A stretch of 64,000 nucleotides of DNA from CAYMAI01 sp964388445 (lineage in GTDB: Bacteria > 4484-113 > JAGGVC01), in NCBI GenBank assembly GCA_964388445.1, contig CAYMAI010000001.1, forward strand, positions 361,985 through 425,984, read 5' to 3'. Below the pieces are notes generated by a model that ran no database searches, was not told the DNA's origin, and saw only the letters and a list, made by a program, of their open reading frames with translations. The position numbers were made by a program, and so were the translations under genes. Each line of letters opens with the position of its first letter. The stretch's first letter is position 1. Of this stretch, positions 33,538 to 43,180 are shown in pieces.

Positions 33538-33765
33538 GCCGGAAGTTTACATTATCGCCAATGCCAAGGCAACTGCTCTTTCGTTGACGGATGCAGCAGG
33601 CGCATCGTCCGGAAGCTGAAGTATTTTGTTGAGCGATGTAGATTATTGGCGGTAAATGCGGAAACGCTGCCGAATCCGGTCGATAAGCAGAGGAAATCCT
33701 TATCGGAAATAGTTGATATTTGAGTATTGCTGTTAGGAATTTCGCCGGCGAACGTTATGCCCCGG

Positions 33766-35181
33766 TTACGGTTTTACATCGCCGTCTTCGAGCACCGCGC
33801 CGCCGTCGAGAAGCATTTTCCTGACGGACGGATATAAATCGTCCACGCCGCCGATTCCGCCTACTTTTGCGATTACCGCGGCTGTACATCCGGCGGCATG
33901 TCCGACCGCCATGCAGGTCGGCATCACGCGAGTTGATGCAAACGCCTCGTGCGTCACTCCGATGTGCCGTCCCGCCATCACTAGATTATTCGCTTCTTCG
34001 ACGAGCAGCGAGCGAAGCGGTATGTCGTAATGTCCGCGCTCGCCGAGCGATTCGGTTTTCAGTTCCGCGCCGCTTGCCGAATGAATGTCTATCGGAAACG
34101 CGCCCAACGCGACGGCATCGCCGAAACGCGCGCCGCCGACCACGTCTTCGCGCGTCATCACATATTTGGCAATAGTGCGATAGCTTTCCCTGACGCCCAA
34201 ATAATCCGCTTTTCTCGATATATAGCAGTCTTTGAATCCCGCCACGTGGTCGCGGAAAAAGTCGAGCAGGAATATTATCTGGCGCATTCCTTCTTCCCGG
34301 AGCGCTTCGTCCGTTCCGAATTCATGCGGGATTCTCGTCGTATTCACCATCACTTCGCCGTAAGCGGGAGTCTCGAAAAACAAGAGCCTGTCGCGCGGCA
34401 CTTCCCATTCCCCACGTTCCTTCGCCGCCTGGACAAGCGAGAAAAACCCGCTAACTCCCACGTAATCGCCGTACGCGGCGCTTTTGTCGGCGCTAAGCAC
34501 GAAGTCGTCCGGATGATCTTTTATGTACGCCCGTATTTTCGCCATTTCCACGCCCGCAAGCGCGAACAGCCACGACATCGGCTGTCTTTGTCCGGACATT
34601 TCGGTTTCCGCGCCGGAAAGCCTTGCAAGTTTCGCGCTCCCCGTCGCGTCGACGTACGCTGCGGCGGAAAGATTCCATTCCTTTACGATGGGGAGTTCGA
34701 GTTTCTGCCAGTGTCCGAAAGGAATTCCGCTGGGCATTTTCGACTGGTCGAGCGTGCCCATCGTAACTTGCTCCAATTTTTCGCCCGTGTTTTCAGCGCC
34801 GGTAACGCAGGTGTTCAAAAGCAGCGTCACGCCCTCTTCGTAAAGCCATTCGAGCATGACGTGGCGGGAAATCCTGTCGTCCATCGGAGTGAGCGTAGAG
34901 GCGAATCCTATCGGGTCAGGCACGTGGCCCAAAGTTCCGCCGTGCAATTTCATTCTGTCCACATATTCCTGCGCGATTCCGCGTATTACCTGGCCTTTGC
35001 GGGAATGGAAAGTTTGATATGGCTGTACGAGGGCCTGATTAGCCATTCCGCCGGGATAGGAACACGCTTCCGCGAGCACGACGTCGCAGCCCGCGCGCCT
35101 TGCCGCGACTGCGGCGACAACGCCGGCCACGCCGCCGCCGGCAACCAAAACGTCCGTCTTTTCAGGAAAATCGCCGGTCAT
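33766..35181 (-). CDS. FAD-dependent oxidoreductase (FAD_oxidored family)
   Basis: A 471-residue flavoprotein. The dinucleotide-binding motif VLVAGGGVAGVVAAVAARRAG and the family segment EACSYPGGMANQALVQPY are at the N-terminus; YVDATGSAKLARLSGAE, SRKADYLGVRESYR and VMAGRHIGVTHEAFASTRVMPTCMAVGHAAG follow, all typical of this family, often found with carbohydrate or unknown catabolic genes. Substrate unknown. 69 bases separate it from the DUF4127 gene upstream on the same strand, a probable operon. Confidence 0.87.
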   Translation of the reverse strand: MTGDFPEKTDVLVAGGGVAGVVAAVAARRAGCDVVLAEACSYPGGMANQALVQPYQTFHSRKGQVIRGIAQEYVDRMKLHGGTLGHVPDPIGFASTLTPMDDRISRHVMLEWLYEEGVTLLLNTCVTGAENTGEKLEQVTMGTLDQSKMPSGIPFGHWQKLELPIVKEWNLSAAAYVDATGSAKLARLSGAETEMSGQRQPMSWLFALAGVEMAKIRAYIKDHPDDFVLSADKSAAYGDYVGVSGFFSLVQAAKERGEWEVPRDRLLFFETPAYGEVMVNTTRIPHEFGTDEALREEGMRQIIFLLDFFRDHVAGFKDCYISRKADYLGVRESYRTIAKYVMTREDVVGGARFGDAVALGAFPIDIHSASGAELKTESLGERGHYDIPLRSLLVEEANNLVMAGRHIGVTHEAFASTRVMPTCMAVGHAAGCTAAVIAKVGGIGGVDDLYPSVRKMLLDGGAVLEDGDVKP

Positions 35182-35250
35182 ATTTGCCTACAAAATAATC
35201 GAAAGAACGGTTATCAATACCTGCACGGCTGCGAAAATAACTATGGAAAT

Positions 35251-37029
35251 TTACGGCTCGATACGCTCTTCTTCTTGATACAGCTCTTCCATATACTTGT
35301 CGTCCGCATATACGCGCACGTCAACTTCGAACAACCTGTTCCACGGGAAAGTTATCTCCGGCTCGATCGTATTCGGCGCTTTGATGCCGCGGCCGCGGTA
35401 AATTGCACGGTGCTTGGTGTCGTAGCTCGATTTCATCGGTTTTCTCAAGTCCAAACAGCCTTTCTCCACGAGTTCGATAGTGTACAGGTCGAAGTTCCAG
35501 GGGTCTCCGCCGTTTGCGGTAACAATTTGCCAGAATTTTTGCCGGACGATAATCGGAAACCACCTGTCCGATAAAAGCGACTCGAATTTGAAGCGCTCGG
35601 CGGCCCACACCGCCGCGGTAGTCGTTCTTTCGGCGGGGTCGTTCGCAATCCGGTATCCTCTGCAGACGATTTGCGCCAGCGCTTTTCCGAAAGTGTTGCC
35701 CGCGGTGTTCCAGCTTGAATATCCGCAAAGGTAATTTCCGTTGCCCTGCGCGAACGCCTCGTCAAGCGCCGGATCGCCGCCGTTCGCCCACGCGATGTCC
35801 GCGACGTATACGTCAACCGTATTCGCCAATAAAAGCGGGCCGAGAAACGGTATGGGATTGTTAACGTGCTGCGATATGGGACAGGGCTTGCCGTCCTTCA
35901 TATGGTCGCCTTGCTCTCGCTCGAAATTGTTTATTATCAACAGCGGCACTTTGCGCTTGATGATGTCTTCGTCGGCGCCGCCGAGAACGATTTGCGGGTC
36001 GTTCGACCACGTTCCGATGCCGGGGTCAAGAGGGGAAAGCCGAAGGTGTTCCAGGAATTTGGCGAGGTTTTGTCCGGACGTGTAACACTCGAACTTCGCA
36101 ATTCGCGCCGCCGAATCGGGATACGACCACCAAATGCCGACCGGCAAACGGCCTTCGATTCCGTCGCGCAAATGGCGCGCCAGCATTACCATTCCCTGCT
36201 CGTCGCAGCCGTTCACGACGGATATTTTCCTCGCCAAGTCGGTCGAAACCGAGTTCATAAGTTCGTCAACTTCGTCAAGCTGAGGGCCGGTTTCGGAGCC
36301 GTCCTCGACCGATATGCACCAAGAGGTCGCCATCGGCAAAAGCGAGCCGAGGAGTTCCAAATGGTCTTCTTGATTGCGCTTTCTGGCGCTCAGATATTCC
36401 GTGTATGCGACGTCCGCAAGCTCCTTAAACGCCTTTTCCTTTTCGATTTCGTCCGCGGATTTTTCTGGCTGGCCTTCACCTCCTGCGGTTTCGGGAATTT
36501 CGCCGGAGCCCTGTCCCCTTTTGAGGATTTCATTATAAAGATTAAGCTCGGAAGACTTGAGAAGGGTGGTTCCGATGCGCGGAACGGTTTTGAAGCAATG
36601 CAGCCTGCATCCCGGCCTCGACCTTAAAAATATCCCGATGAATTCGGCGATTTGTTCAGGCGATTTTTCGCGCACGTCGGCGGTTCGCGATTGAACGAGA
36701 CCGCCGTAAAGCAGCGCGTCGATGGAAACGAGCAGCCCTTCCAGTTGGATGGGAAGCCCGCTTAGCCAGTCGAAAAGCGCCTGCGCGTCGCCGGCTTTTT
36801 CGCGCCAGCCGAGGAATTCCAGCGGCGGCACCATCAGCCGCACGCCGGCGACGTCGGCAAGCCGCAGCGGATATAGCCAGTTGCAAGGCCTGCTGTCGAG
36901 CGGAATAAGCGCGATAAGCGGCGCGAGCGTGTCGGTGAAGATTGCCTCTTCCATCGGGTTGGACAGAGTGTCTCCCGTAAATTCCGCCACGCCCAGTTCG
37001 GTATCGACCGGTGAAGTCACGTTTCCCAT
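35251..37029 (-). CDS. DUF4127 family protein
   Basis: A 592-residue soluble protein. LIALIPLDSRPCNWLYPLRLA near residue 38 is the signature start of DUF4127, and SIDALLYGGLVQSR, YEFLSxRxRN-type YTEYLSARKRNQ, DEQGMVMLARHL and VYVADIAWANGGDP fit the rest. The Glu/Gly-rich segment at about 185-205 (EIPETAGGEGQPEKS) looks like a lineage-specific insert. The N-terminal 35 residues are not family-like, so the start could be internal. The family's activity is not established; pairing with an FAD enzyme suggests a shared pathway. Confidence 0.88.
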   Translation of the reverse strand: MGNVTSPVDTELGVAEFTGDTLSNPMEEAIFTDTLAPLIALIPLDSRPCNWLYPLRLADVAGVRLMVPPLEFLGWREKAGDAQALFDWLSGLPIQLEGLLVSIDALLYGGLVQSRTADVREKSPEQIAEFIGIFLRSRPGCRLHCFKTVPRIGTTLLKSSELNLYNEILKRGQGSGEIPETAGGEGQPEKSADEIEKEKAFKELADVAYTEYLSARKRNQEDHLELLGSLLPMATSWCISVEDGSETGPQLDEVDELMNSVSTDLARKISVVNGCDEQGMVMLARHLRDGIEGRLPVGIWWSYPDSAARIAKFECYTSGQNLAKFLEHLRLSPLDPGIGTWSNDPQIVLGGADEDIIKRKVPLLIINNFEREQGDHMKDGKPCPISQHVNNPIPFLGPLLLANTVDVYVADIAWANGGDPALDEAFAQGNGNYLCGYSSWNTAGNTFGKALAQIVCRGYRIANDPAERTTTAAVWAAERFKFESLLSDRWFPIIVRQKFWQIVTANGGDPWNFDLYTIELVEKGCLDLRKPMKSSYDTKHRAIYRGRGIKAPNTIEPEITFPWNRLFEVDVRVYADDKYMEELYQEEERIEP

Positions 37030-37087
37030 AGCGATGATTTTACCAAACCGGCAAAAGATGTAAATGGCGAAGCGGCGTTTGCCGGAT

Positions 37088-37100
37088 TATAATGAAAGCG
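37088..37100 (+). promoter_or_regulatory. Consensus -10 box placed for a leaderless transcript
   Basis: TATAAT at 37088-37093 is followed by 6 bases and GTG at 37100. A longer frame would start at 37064, upstream of the box, and would not be on such a transcript. Confidence 0.5.
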
Positions 37101-38125
37101 TGGAATCGAATTCCGAGCGCGTATCGAATGTCAAAGTTGCGGTCATCGGCGGCGGAAGCTGGGGCACCGGCTTCGCATGGCTGCTCGGCGAGGCCGGCCG
37201 TCGCGTATCGCTTTGGGCGCGCGAGCCGGAAATAGTGCGCGGAATAAACGAAAACCGCCGCAATCCGCTTTTCAACACGGAAGCGTTTTTGGCGCCGGGC
37301 GTTTCCGCAACGGAAAGCATGGGCGATGCGCTTGAAGGCGCGTCCATCGCCGCGGTCGCCGTGCCGAGCAAGTTTCTATACGAAGTTATCGAATCTCTCA
37401 AACCGGCTTGGCAGACCGGTTGCATATATCTTTGTCTCACGAAAGGACTTTGCGGCGAGCCCGCGGATTTCGTAAGCGGTTTCGTCAAGTCGGCCTGGCC
37501 GATTTTGGGAGCCGAAAAATTCGCGATTCTGGGCGGGCCGAATCTTGCTGGCGAAATCGTTCAAGGTTATCCGACGGCCGCCGTCGTGGCGAGCGAAAGC
37601 GCGAAAACCGCCGAATCGGTTCGCGCCGCGGCGAGCGGCAATACTTTCAGGATTTATACGTCCGGCGACGTTCTTGGCGTAGAAATCGGCGGCGCTGTGA
37701 AAAACATAATCGCAATCGCCGCCGGAATGCTGGACGGCCTCGGATTCGGCGTAAATGCGCGCAGCGTGCTGATTACGCGCGGCCTCGTGGAAATGACGAG
37801 GCTGGCCGAAAAGCTCGGCGCGAAGCGTGAAACGCTTATGGGGCTTTCGGGACTCGGCGATCTCGTAACGACCTGTTCCAGCCCCAATTCCCGGAATTTC
37901 ACCGTGGGGCGAAGGCTTGCCGGCGGCGAAACTCTCGCGGAAATCACGGCGTCGATGAAAATGATTGCCGAAGGCGTCACGACGACCGCCGCCATAGTGA
38001 AACTTGCGCGAGGATATGGCATAGAAATGCCGATAGCGGAACAGGTTCAGGCGGTTCTCGAAAGCGGCAAACCGATTAAGGACGCCATTTTGGAACTGAT
38101 GACGAGACTGCCGAAGGCGGAATAA
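37100..38125 (+). CDS. gpsA: Glycerol-3-phosphate dehydrogenase [NAD(P)+]
   Basis: Makes sn-glycerol-3-phosphate from dihydroxyacetone phosphate for membrane lipids. The N-terminal motif is VAVIGGGSWGTGFAWLLGEAG; NPLFNTEAFLAPGV, GGPNLAGEIVQGYPTAAVVAS and the catalytic Lys region GGAVKNIIAIAAGMLDGLGFG follow, then GLSGLGDLVTTCSSPNSRNFTVG and MPIAEQVQAVL. I chose the GTG at 37100 (341 residues) because of the -10 box directly before it and because family proteins start shortly before VAVIGGG. Confidence 0.95.
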   Translation: MESNSERVSNVKVAVIGGGSWGTGFAWLLGEAGRRVSLWAREPEIVRGINENRRNPLFNTEAFLAPGVSATESMGDALEGASIAAVAVPSKFLYEVIESLKPAWQTGCIYLCLTKGLCGEPADFVSGFVKSAWPILGAEKFAILGGPNLAGEIVQGYPTAAVVASESAKTAESVRAAASGNTFRIYTSGDVLGVEIGGAVKNIIAIAAGMLDGLGFGVNARSVLITRGLVEMTRLAEKLGAKRETLMGLSGLGDLVTTCSSPNSRNFTVGRRLAGGETLAEITASMKMIAEGVTTTAAIVKLARGYGIEMPIAEQVQAVLESGKPIKDAILELMTRLPKAE

Positions 38126-38196
38126 AAAGCGCCATTGATTCCTTGATACGGAATTGCGCAAGCTGCGGCTATGTTCTAAAGGCGCATTATGTAAGG

Positions 38197-38202
38197 TATA
38201 AT
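38197..38202 (+). promoter_or_regulatory. -10 box upstream of the M6 protease
   Basis: TATAAT about 45 bases before the ATG at 38247; a weak TTCTAA lies 17 bases upstream. Here the transcript would have a leader with a GGAG site, unlike the leaderless group. Confidence 0.5.
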
Positions 38203-38246
38203 ATTTTTGCCGCGCGCCTTTGCGGCATAATCTGGAGCACGGGTTT

Positions 38247-41111
38247 ATGAAGAAAAGCATCATCAACTTTGCTGCGGCTCTTGCCGCGCTTACGCTTGTC
38301 GCGCTTGCGTTCGCGTGCGGAGGCAAAGGCTCTCCCGCGGGCGATGGCTCGCTTCGCGAAGTTTCGATAGTTTCCGGCGGCGCGTTGCCGGATGGCGGCG
38401 CGGATGCGGATTTGCACGACGGCCACGACCATTACAGCGGCCCGCTGGTTGACCCGAACGACCCGTACGCGGACGAAGTTCGGGAGTATTTGCTGACGGG
38501 AATTCCGCCGCTTATACCCAAATGGGGCAGGCACTTCGAACTTCCATACATCGGCCCGATTATGACGCGGGAAGGCGTGATTTGGAGAGAAGGATTTCCC
38601 AGACCGGAACTCCGCATTGCAGATTGGGCGGGCGACCCGGACACCGGCGATGAAAATCGCGTAGCAAATAAAGTTCAGTTGCCGAATCCCAAGCCGAGTT
38701 CAACCGGCGATTGCGGACACGTTTTCATACTCGTAACATGGTCGGGACAGAACCAGTCCAATAACGCGACGGCGGTTACGGAAAAGATATTCGGGAACAA
38801 TCAAGGGCGAACGAGTCCATCGCTAAAAAACTTCTATTCGGAAATGAGCTACGGTTCGTCCCAGCTTGTAGGCACTGTTGTGCCTGCAAGCGGCGCCTAT
38901 ACGCTTTCGCAGTTTTCGAATTTGAGCGAGATAGTTACCGAAGCGATGAATGCCGCCAATGCAGACGTGGATTTTTCGCAATATGACCGCAACGGAGACG
39001 GCAGAATCGACGCGGTTACCATAATCCTTCCTTACAACATTCGGGCTTTTGTCAGTCACGGTTGGTCCGGTCCGCTTTTCGACGGGAAACGCATTTCTTC
39101 AATCGGTATTTTGGGCGAAGACGACCTGAGCCCGCAAAGCAATACCGCACATCATGAAATGGGTCATTTCTTCATGCTGCCCGATTATTACGACCTCGGG
39201 GGCGACAGCGCGCCGCCGAATCCCGGTCCGGATGGCAACGAAAGCATGGGCGTCGGATATTGGGACTTGATGTGCGCCGGCAATTTCACGAATCCGCCGA
39301 TGCACATGTCGCCGTATAACAAGTGGCTGCTCAACTGGATTGAACCGAACGTCATCACTTCCGACGTTCAGGACCTCGTGCTCGTTCCGTCGAACTTCGA
39401 AACAAACTCGAATTCCGCGTACATTCTATGGACGGAAGGCGTGTTCGACAGAGAATTTTTCATTATCGAAAACAGGTGGCAAACTTCAACGGCCGACTTC
39501 GGTCCCAATCCGGGGCAGGGGCTTTTAATCTGGCATGTTGACGAAAACCAAATGATTAATCCGTCTTCGGGATACGGCGTGAACGACATCGAAGAACGCA
39601 AGGCGCTCGACCTCGAAGAAGCGGACGGCAGAGCCGACCTCGACAGAATGGTCAACTACGGCGACGCGGGCGATGTATATCCGAACAGCGGCAAGGATTT
39701 CAGCTTCACGAGCAATCCGAACAGCCGCAATTACGCAGATGAAGACTCGCTTGTCAAAATATTCAACATCCGAAAAGATACGACCGCGAAAACGATTACT
39801 ATCGACGCGTCCGTAACAGGATTTACGTTCAACCTCAACACGCTATCGCCGTTCACGACTTCCGGAGCGACGCCTATTCAACCGACGGTCAACGACAAAG
39901 TAGAAAGCGTTAAGATTTACCTTAATTCGGGATCGGGCGATAACCTTGTGTACGAATCCTCCACTCCGCCTTTCATTTACAACTGGGACACGAGCGAGTT
40001 TCTTTTCGGGCAGTTCACGATAAAAGCTGTCGGTACGGGAGCGACGGAAGAGCGGACGATTTTGCAGGATATCTTGGTTGACAATTTGCCGTCAGTCTTT
40101 CCTCTCGCGGATAATGCGGAGACCGGATTCTTCCAATTTTTGCCGCTGAGCGCGCGCTATCCTTCGACGACATTGAAAAGCGCGACGCGCAAGGTTGCGG
40201 GTACGCCGGAGGAAATCGCGGGCGAAATGTTCGGCGAATGGCGGCAGAGGGTGGATTGGAAAATCAGCGGCGAACGCAGTTTTTACGTCGGAATGGGCAG
40301 CGGAAATTATGCGAATTTCCAAAACGACTTCCTCGTGTCCCGGAAAATCAACCTTGCCGGAACGACGAATCCGACGTTGTCGTTCAGCCATCAACACGAC
40401 ATCGAGCTTAACAAAGATTTCGCTCGCGTGCTGATTACGGACGACGACGGGCGCACGTTCACCGAACTTGCCGAATATACCGGGACGCTAACGAATACTC
40501 GCGAAGTGATTGCGATTCCGCCGTCATTTATAGGCAAAGCTGTGCGCATCGTCTTCTTCTTCGAAAGCGACGGCGCCGGCACTGACAACGGCGCGGCGAT
40601 AAACGGCAGCGGCTGGTGGATTGACGACATCGCCGTGGCCAACGGGGCGGTAAGCTCGCTTCCATCGGTTCAGATAATCAACCCCTTGAACAACTCGACC
40701 ATCGAAGGGACGATGAACGTTGCCGTTAGCGTGAGCGGCGCGATAACGAAAGTGGACTACATCGTATATCACTCCGGTCCGACATTTACGTTTTCGACGT
40801 CCAATCCGCCGTACGGCACGCCGATTAACACTCTGCTTTTCGGAAACCAGCGCGTAATTCTCGAAGCTAGGGCAGTGGGCCCGAGCGGGCTTTACACTTC
40901 CGACATTCGAACGATTGACGCGTATAACCTTGAGGGCGATACCAACAACGACGGCAAAGTGGACGCCGCAGACATGGATTTGATTCGAACGCATTACGGC
41001 AAGAAATCCACGCACGCGGACTATCGCATCTGGCTCGACTGCAACGGCGACGGCGAGATTAACGAAATGGACGCGGCGATAATCGGCTACAACTTCGGAA
41101 TGACGAAGTAG
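38247..41111 (+). CDS. M6-family metalloprotease, lipoprotein, with C-terminal dockerin
   Basis: A 954-residue secreted zinc protease. The signal peptide MKKSIINFAAALAALTLVA ends in LAFAC, a lipobox. The zinc site is HHEMGHFFMLPDYYD (H303, E304, H307), as in immune-inhibitor-A-type M6 enzymes. Downstream are a beta-sandwich with VKIYLNSGSGDNLVYES, a MAM/lectin-like sandwich (WWIDDIAVAN) and an Ig-like segment. Residues about 892-954 are a type I dockerin: GDTNNDGKVDAADMDLIRTHYG and DCNGDGEINEMDAAIIGYNFG, two calcium loops. ATG at 38247 is preceded by GGAG; the frame is open from 38220. No cohesin is in the window. Confidence 0.9.
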   Translation: MKKSIINFAAALAALTLVALAFACGGKGSPAGDGSLREVSIVSGGALPDGGADADLHDGHDHYSGPLVDPNDPYADEVREYLLTGIPPLIPKWGRHFELPYIGPIMTREGVIWREGFPRPELRIADWAGDPDTGDENRVANKVQLPNPKPSSTGDCGHVFILVTWSGQNQSNNATAVTEKIFGNNQGRTSPSLKNFYSEMSYGSSQLVGTVVPASGAYTLSQFSNLSEIVTEAMNAANADVDFSQYDRNGDGRIDAVTIILPYNIRAFVSHGWSGPLFDGKRISSIGILGEDDLSPQSNTAHHEMGHFFMLPDYYDLGGDSAPPNPGPDGNESMGVGYWDLMCAGNFTNPPMHMSPYNKWLLNWIEPNVITSDVQDLVLVPSNFETNSNSAYILWTEGVFDREFFIIENRWQTSTADFGPNPGQGLLIWHVDENQMINPSSGYGVNDIEERKALDLEEADGRADLDRMVNYGDAGDVYPNSGKDFSFTSNPNSRNYADEDSLVKIFNIRKDTTAKTITIDASVTGFTFNLNTLSPFTTSGATPIQPTVNDKVESVKIYLNSGSGDNLVYESSTPPFIYNWDTSEFLFGQFTIKAVGTGATEERTILQDILVDNLPSVFPLADNAETGFFQFLPLSARYPSTTLKSATRKVAGTPEEIAGEMFGEWRQRVDWKISGERSFYVGMGSGNYANFQNDFLVSRKINLAGTTNPTLSFSHQHDIELNKDFARVLITDDDGRTFTELAEYTGTLTNTREVIAIPPSFIGKAVRIVFFFESDGAGTDNGAAINGSGWWIDDIAVANGAVSSLPSVQIINPLNNSTIEGTMNVAVSVSGAITKVDYIVYHSGPTFTFSTSNPPYGTPINTLLFGNQRVILEARAVGPSGLYTSDIRTIDAYNLEGDTNNDGKVDAADMDLIRTHYGKKSTHADYRIWLDCNGDGEINEMDAAIIGYNFGMTK

Positions 41112-41127
41112 CTATCGGAGTTTAAGT

Positions 41128-41140
41128 TATACTCGCGGCG
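41128..41140 (+). promoter_or_regulatory. -10 box placed for a leaderless ATP synthase transcript
   Basis: TATACT (41128-41133, same as in the tRNA promoter) is followed by 6 bases and the GTG of the first gene of the ATP synthase operon. Confidence 0.5.
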
Positions 41141-42030
41141 TGACTGGCGGAAGCGGAAAATCGGACGGCGGCGGCGGAGCGGCGGGATTCCGCGGGCTCG
41201 GCCTTGCGATGAGCATCCCGTTCATGCTTGCAACAGGCCCTTTGCTCGGTTTTTACATAGGCTTTTGGATTGACGGCCTCGCCGGTACGGGCTACGTCCG
41301 GTTCATAATGCTTTTCCTCGGCTTCATTGCGGGCGTGCGCAGCGTTCTGCGTGTGCTGAAAGAGGAAACTCCGCATCGCCTCTCATTTCCGGAGCAATTC
41401 GTGCCGGGCGCCCCGAGCGAAGAATTGGCGAATCCGCCGGATGAAACAGCGTCCGCTGCAAGCTCTACATACGCGGGCGATTTCTGCGAAAAATTCGAAG
41501 TTGGCGGCGAAATTATCGGCCTGATGCATTATTCGCGCAGGAAAACGGGATACGGCGGCACGCCTGCATCCGTCAGCGCAGAACCGGAGGTTTCCGGGCA
41601 ATCGGCGGGCGAGCATGTGAAAAACTGCGCCGAAAATAGCAATCCGGCGGCGCCGTCGGCCTCCTCTGTCCGGCTGAATGCGTTTGCACTTCCCGTAATC
41701 GTGAGCGTCGGGCTTTGGACGGCGATTGTCGCTTCCTCGGCGGTCGCGCTGGCGGGACAGCGGGAAATCGGAGTGGGGATTCTTGCGTCCGGGCTTTGGA
41801 ATCTGCTTAACTTTCTCGCCCTTTGGCTTGTGTTCAAGCTCGTTTTTTCAAATAATCCCTACCGGATATTCTTTACATTGCCGGTCGTATGTATTAAGAT
41901 ACCGCTGCTTTATTTTCTGGTAGTCGAGTTATTCCGCCTGAATCTGTTCGATCGCCTTGGGCTGACGCTCGGGTTGCTCGCGCTGCCGGCGGTATTTTTA
42001 TTCTTGGCCCTGCTAAACGGCAGAGCCTGA
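41140..42030 (+). CDS. AtpZ-AtpI fusion protein
   Basis: First gene of the ATP synthase operon. Residues about 15-75 are AtpZ (ATPase gene 1): GLGLAMSIPFMLATGPLLGFYIGFWID, then the second helix FIMLFLGFIAGVRSVLRVL. A polar linker of about 100 residues follows (about 80-180). Residues about 185-295 hold four helices with GIGILASGLWNLLNFLALWLV-like character (VGVGILASGLWNLLNF) and match AtpI/UncI. In other bacteria atpZ and atpI are separate; AtpI and AtpZ assist c-ring assembly and Mg/Ca transport. A fusion suggests the two act as a complex. GTG start, leaderless-type promoter. Confidence 0.75.
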   Translation: MTGGSGKSDGGGGAAGFRGLGLAMSIPFMLATGPLLGFYIGFWIDGLAGTGYVRFIMLFLGFIAGVRSVLRVLKEETPHRLSFPEQFVPGAPSEELANPPDETASAASSTYAGDFCEKFEVGGEIIGLMHYSRRKTGYGGTPASVSAEPEVSGQSAGEHVKNCAENSNPAAPSASSVRLNAFALPVIVSVGLWTAIVASSAVALAGQREIGVGILASGLWNLLNFLALWLVFKLVFSNNPYRIFFTLPVVCIKIPLLYFLVVELFRLNLFDRLGLTLGLLALPAVFLFLALLNGRA

Positions 42031-42046
42031 AATCGCAGGTTTCTGA

Positions 42047-42889
42047 ATGATTCTTGCAGCCGCTACTAGCGAAGTTGGACACGAAGTCGCGCACGACGCC
42101 GCACATGCGGCCCACGAAGGCGCGCATATCCCGCACTTGCCGAACGCGCTATACGTTCTAAAGCAGTACGGAATCCTTAATGTTGACGACGAAACCCTTG
42201 GCGATTTGTCGGCAATTCTGTTCAGCCTCGTCCTGATGCTCGTGATAATCGGACTCGTTTTGCTCGCAAGGCGCGGAATGGCAATCCGCCCGTCAAGCAG
42301 GTTCTATATCGTCACCGAAATGTTTTTCGGCGGGCTACGCAACTTTTTCGGCAGCGTCCTAGGCGCGCACGAAGTGAAAAAGCACATCTGGCTCGTCGGC
42401 ACGCTGTTCGTTTACATCTTGTTTCAAAACTTGAACGGAATGGTGCCGCTCGGTTACGCGCCGAGCGCGAATTTGGCGATGAACCTCGGAATGGCGGCGG
42501 TAGTTTTCTTTTACGTTCTCTACGTCGGCATTTCCCGCAACGGCTTCGGCAAGTGGTTTCACCACATGCTCGGCAGTCCCGACAGCGGCCTTATGTGGGG
42601 GCTCAGCCCGCTTTTTCTCGTGCTTCACGTTCTCGAAGAATTCATCCGGCCGGTCAGCCTGTCTCTGCGACTTTTCGGCAACATTTTGGGCAAGGAAATT
42701 CTCCTCGGCGTGTTTTTAACGCTCGTAATGTTCGAAGTAGTAAAAAATACGCTTTGGGTGATGGTGCCTCTTCACTGGCCGTTTCTCTTTCTCGCTCTTC
42801 TGTTGAGCGTGATTCAAGCGCTGATTTTCAGTATGCTCAGCGCGGTTTACATTTTGATAGTGCTTCCTCATGGCGAGGAACACCATTAG
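42047..42889 (+). CDS. atpB: ATP synthase Fo subunit a
   Basis: Membrane stator channel for the driving ion. The essential Arg is in RPVSLSLRLFGNILGKEILLGVF; the last helices end SVIQALIFSMLSAVYILIVLPHGEEHH. The first 35 residues are rich in His, Ala and Glu (GHEVAHDAAHAAHEGAHIPH) and lie on the outer side, a trait also of some other bacterial subunits. 280 residues. 16 bases after the AtpZ-AtpI gene. Confidence 0.95.
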   Translation: MILAAATSEVGHEVAHDAAHAAHEGAHIPHLPNALYVLKQYGILNVDDETLGDLSAILFSLVLMLVIIGLVLLARRGMAIRPSSRFYIVTEMFFGGLRNFFGSVLGAHEVKKHIWLVGTLFVYILFQNLNGMVPLGYAPSANLAMNLGMAAVVFFYVLYVGISRNGFGKWFHHMLGSPDSGLMWGLSPLFLVLHVLEEFIRPVSLSLRLFGNILGKEILLGVFLTLVMFEVVKNTLWVMVPLHWPFLFLALLLSVIQALIFSMLSAVYILIVLPHGEEHH

Positions 42890-42934
42890 GATTAGGACTC
42901 ATAACTTCGTTTTGAAGAAATTAAGGAGTTTGAA

Positions 42935-43135
42935 ATGAATTTGTATTTCATCGGTCTTGGGCTTGCCGCTCTCGGATGCGGCATCGGAATCGGAATCGCC
43001 GTCAAAGGCGCGACTGAGGCAATGGGACGCCAGCCGTCCATCCAGCCGCAGCTTCAGACCTCGATGATCATCGGCGCGGCGTTCATCGAAGCGCTGACGA
43101 TTTACGCGCTCATCGCCACCTTCCTCGCTAAGTAA
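42935..43135 (+). CDS. atpE: ATP synthase Fo subunit c
   Basis: A 66-residue helical hairpin that forms the rotor ring. Helix 1 has GCGIGIGIAVKGATEAMGRQP with the polar loop RQPS, helix 2 the ion-binding E52 in AAFIEALTIYALI. E52 is followed by Ala-Leu-Thr rather than the Ser-Thr of sodium enzymes, and helix 1 lacks the matching Gln, so a proton ring is the likelier reading. AAGGAG is well placed before the ATG. Confidence 0.96.
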   Translation: MNLYFIGLGLAALGCGIGIGIAVKGATEAMGRQPSIQPQLQTSMIIGAAFIEALTIYALIATFLAK

Positions 43136-43180
43136 AATCTCCGGCACTGACGTTTATCAGACCGGCAGGGAGGTGACACG

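Noticed and set aside
33560..33723. Coding-like plus-strand end fragment reading SRRIVRKLKYFVERCRLLAV
   Set aside because: Short, without start or upstream homology; may be an old fragment but cannot be supported as a gene.
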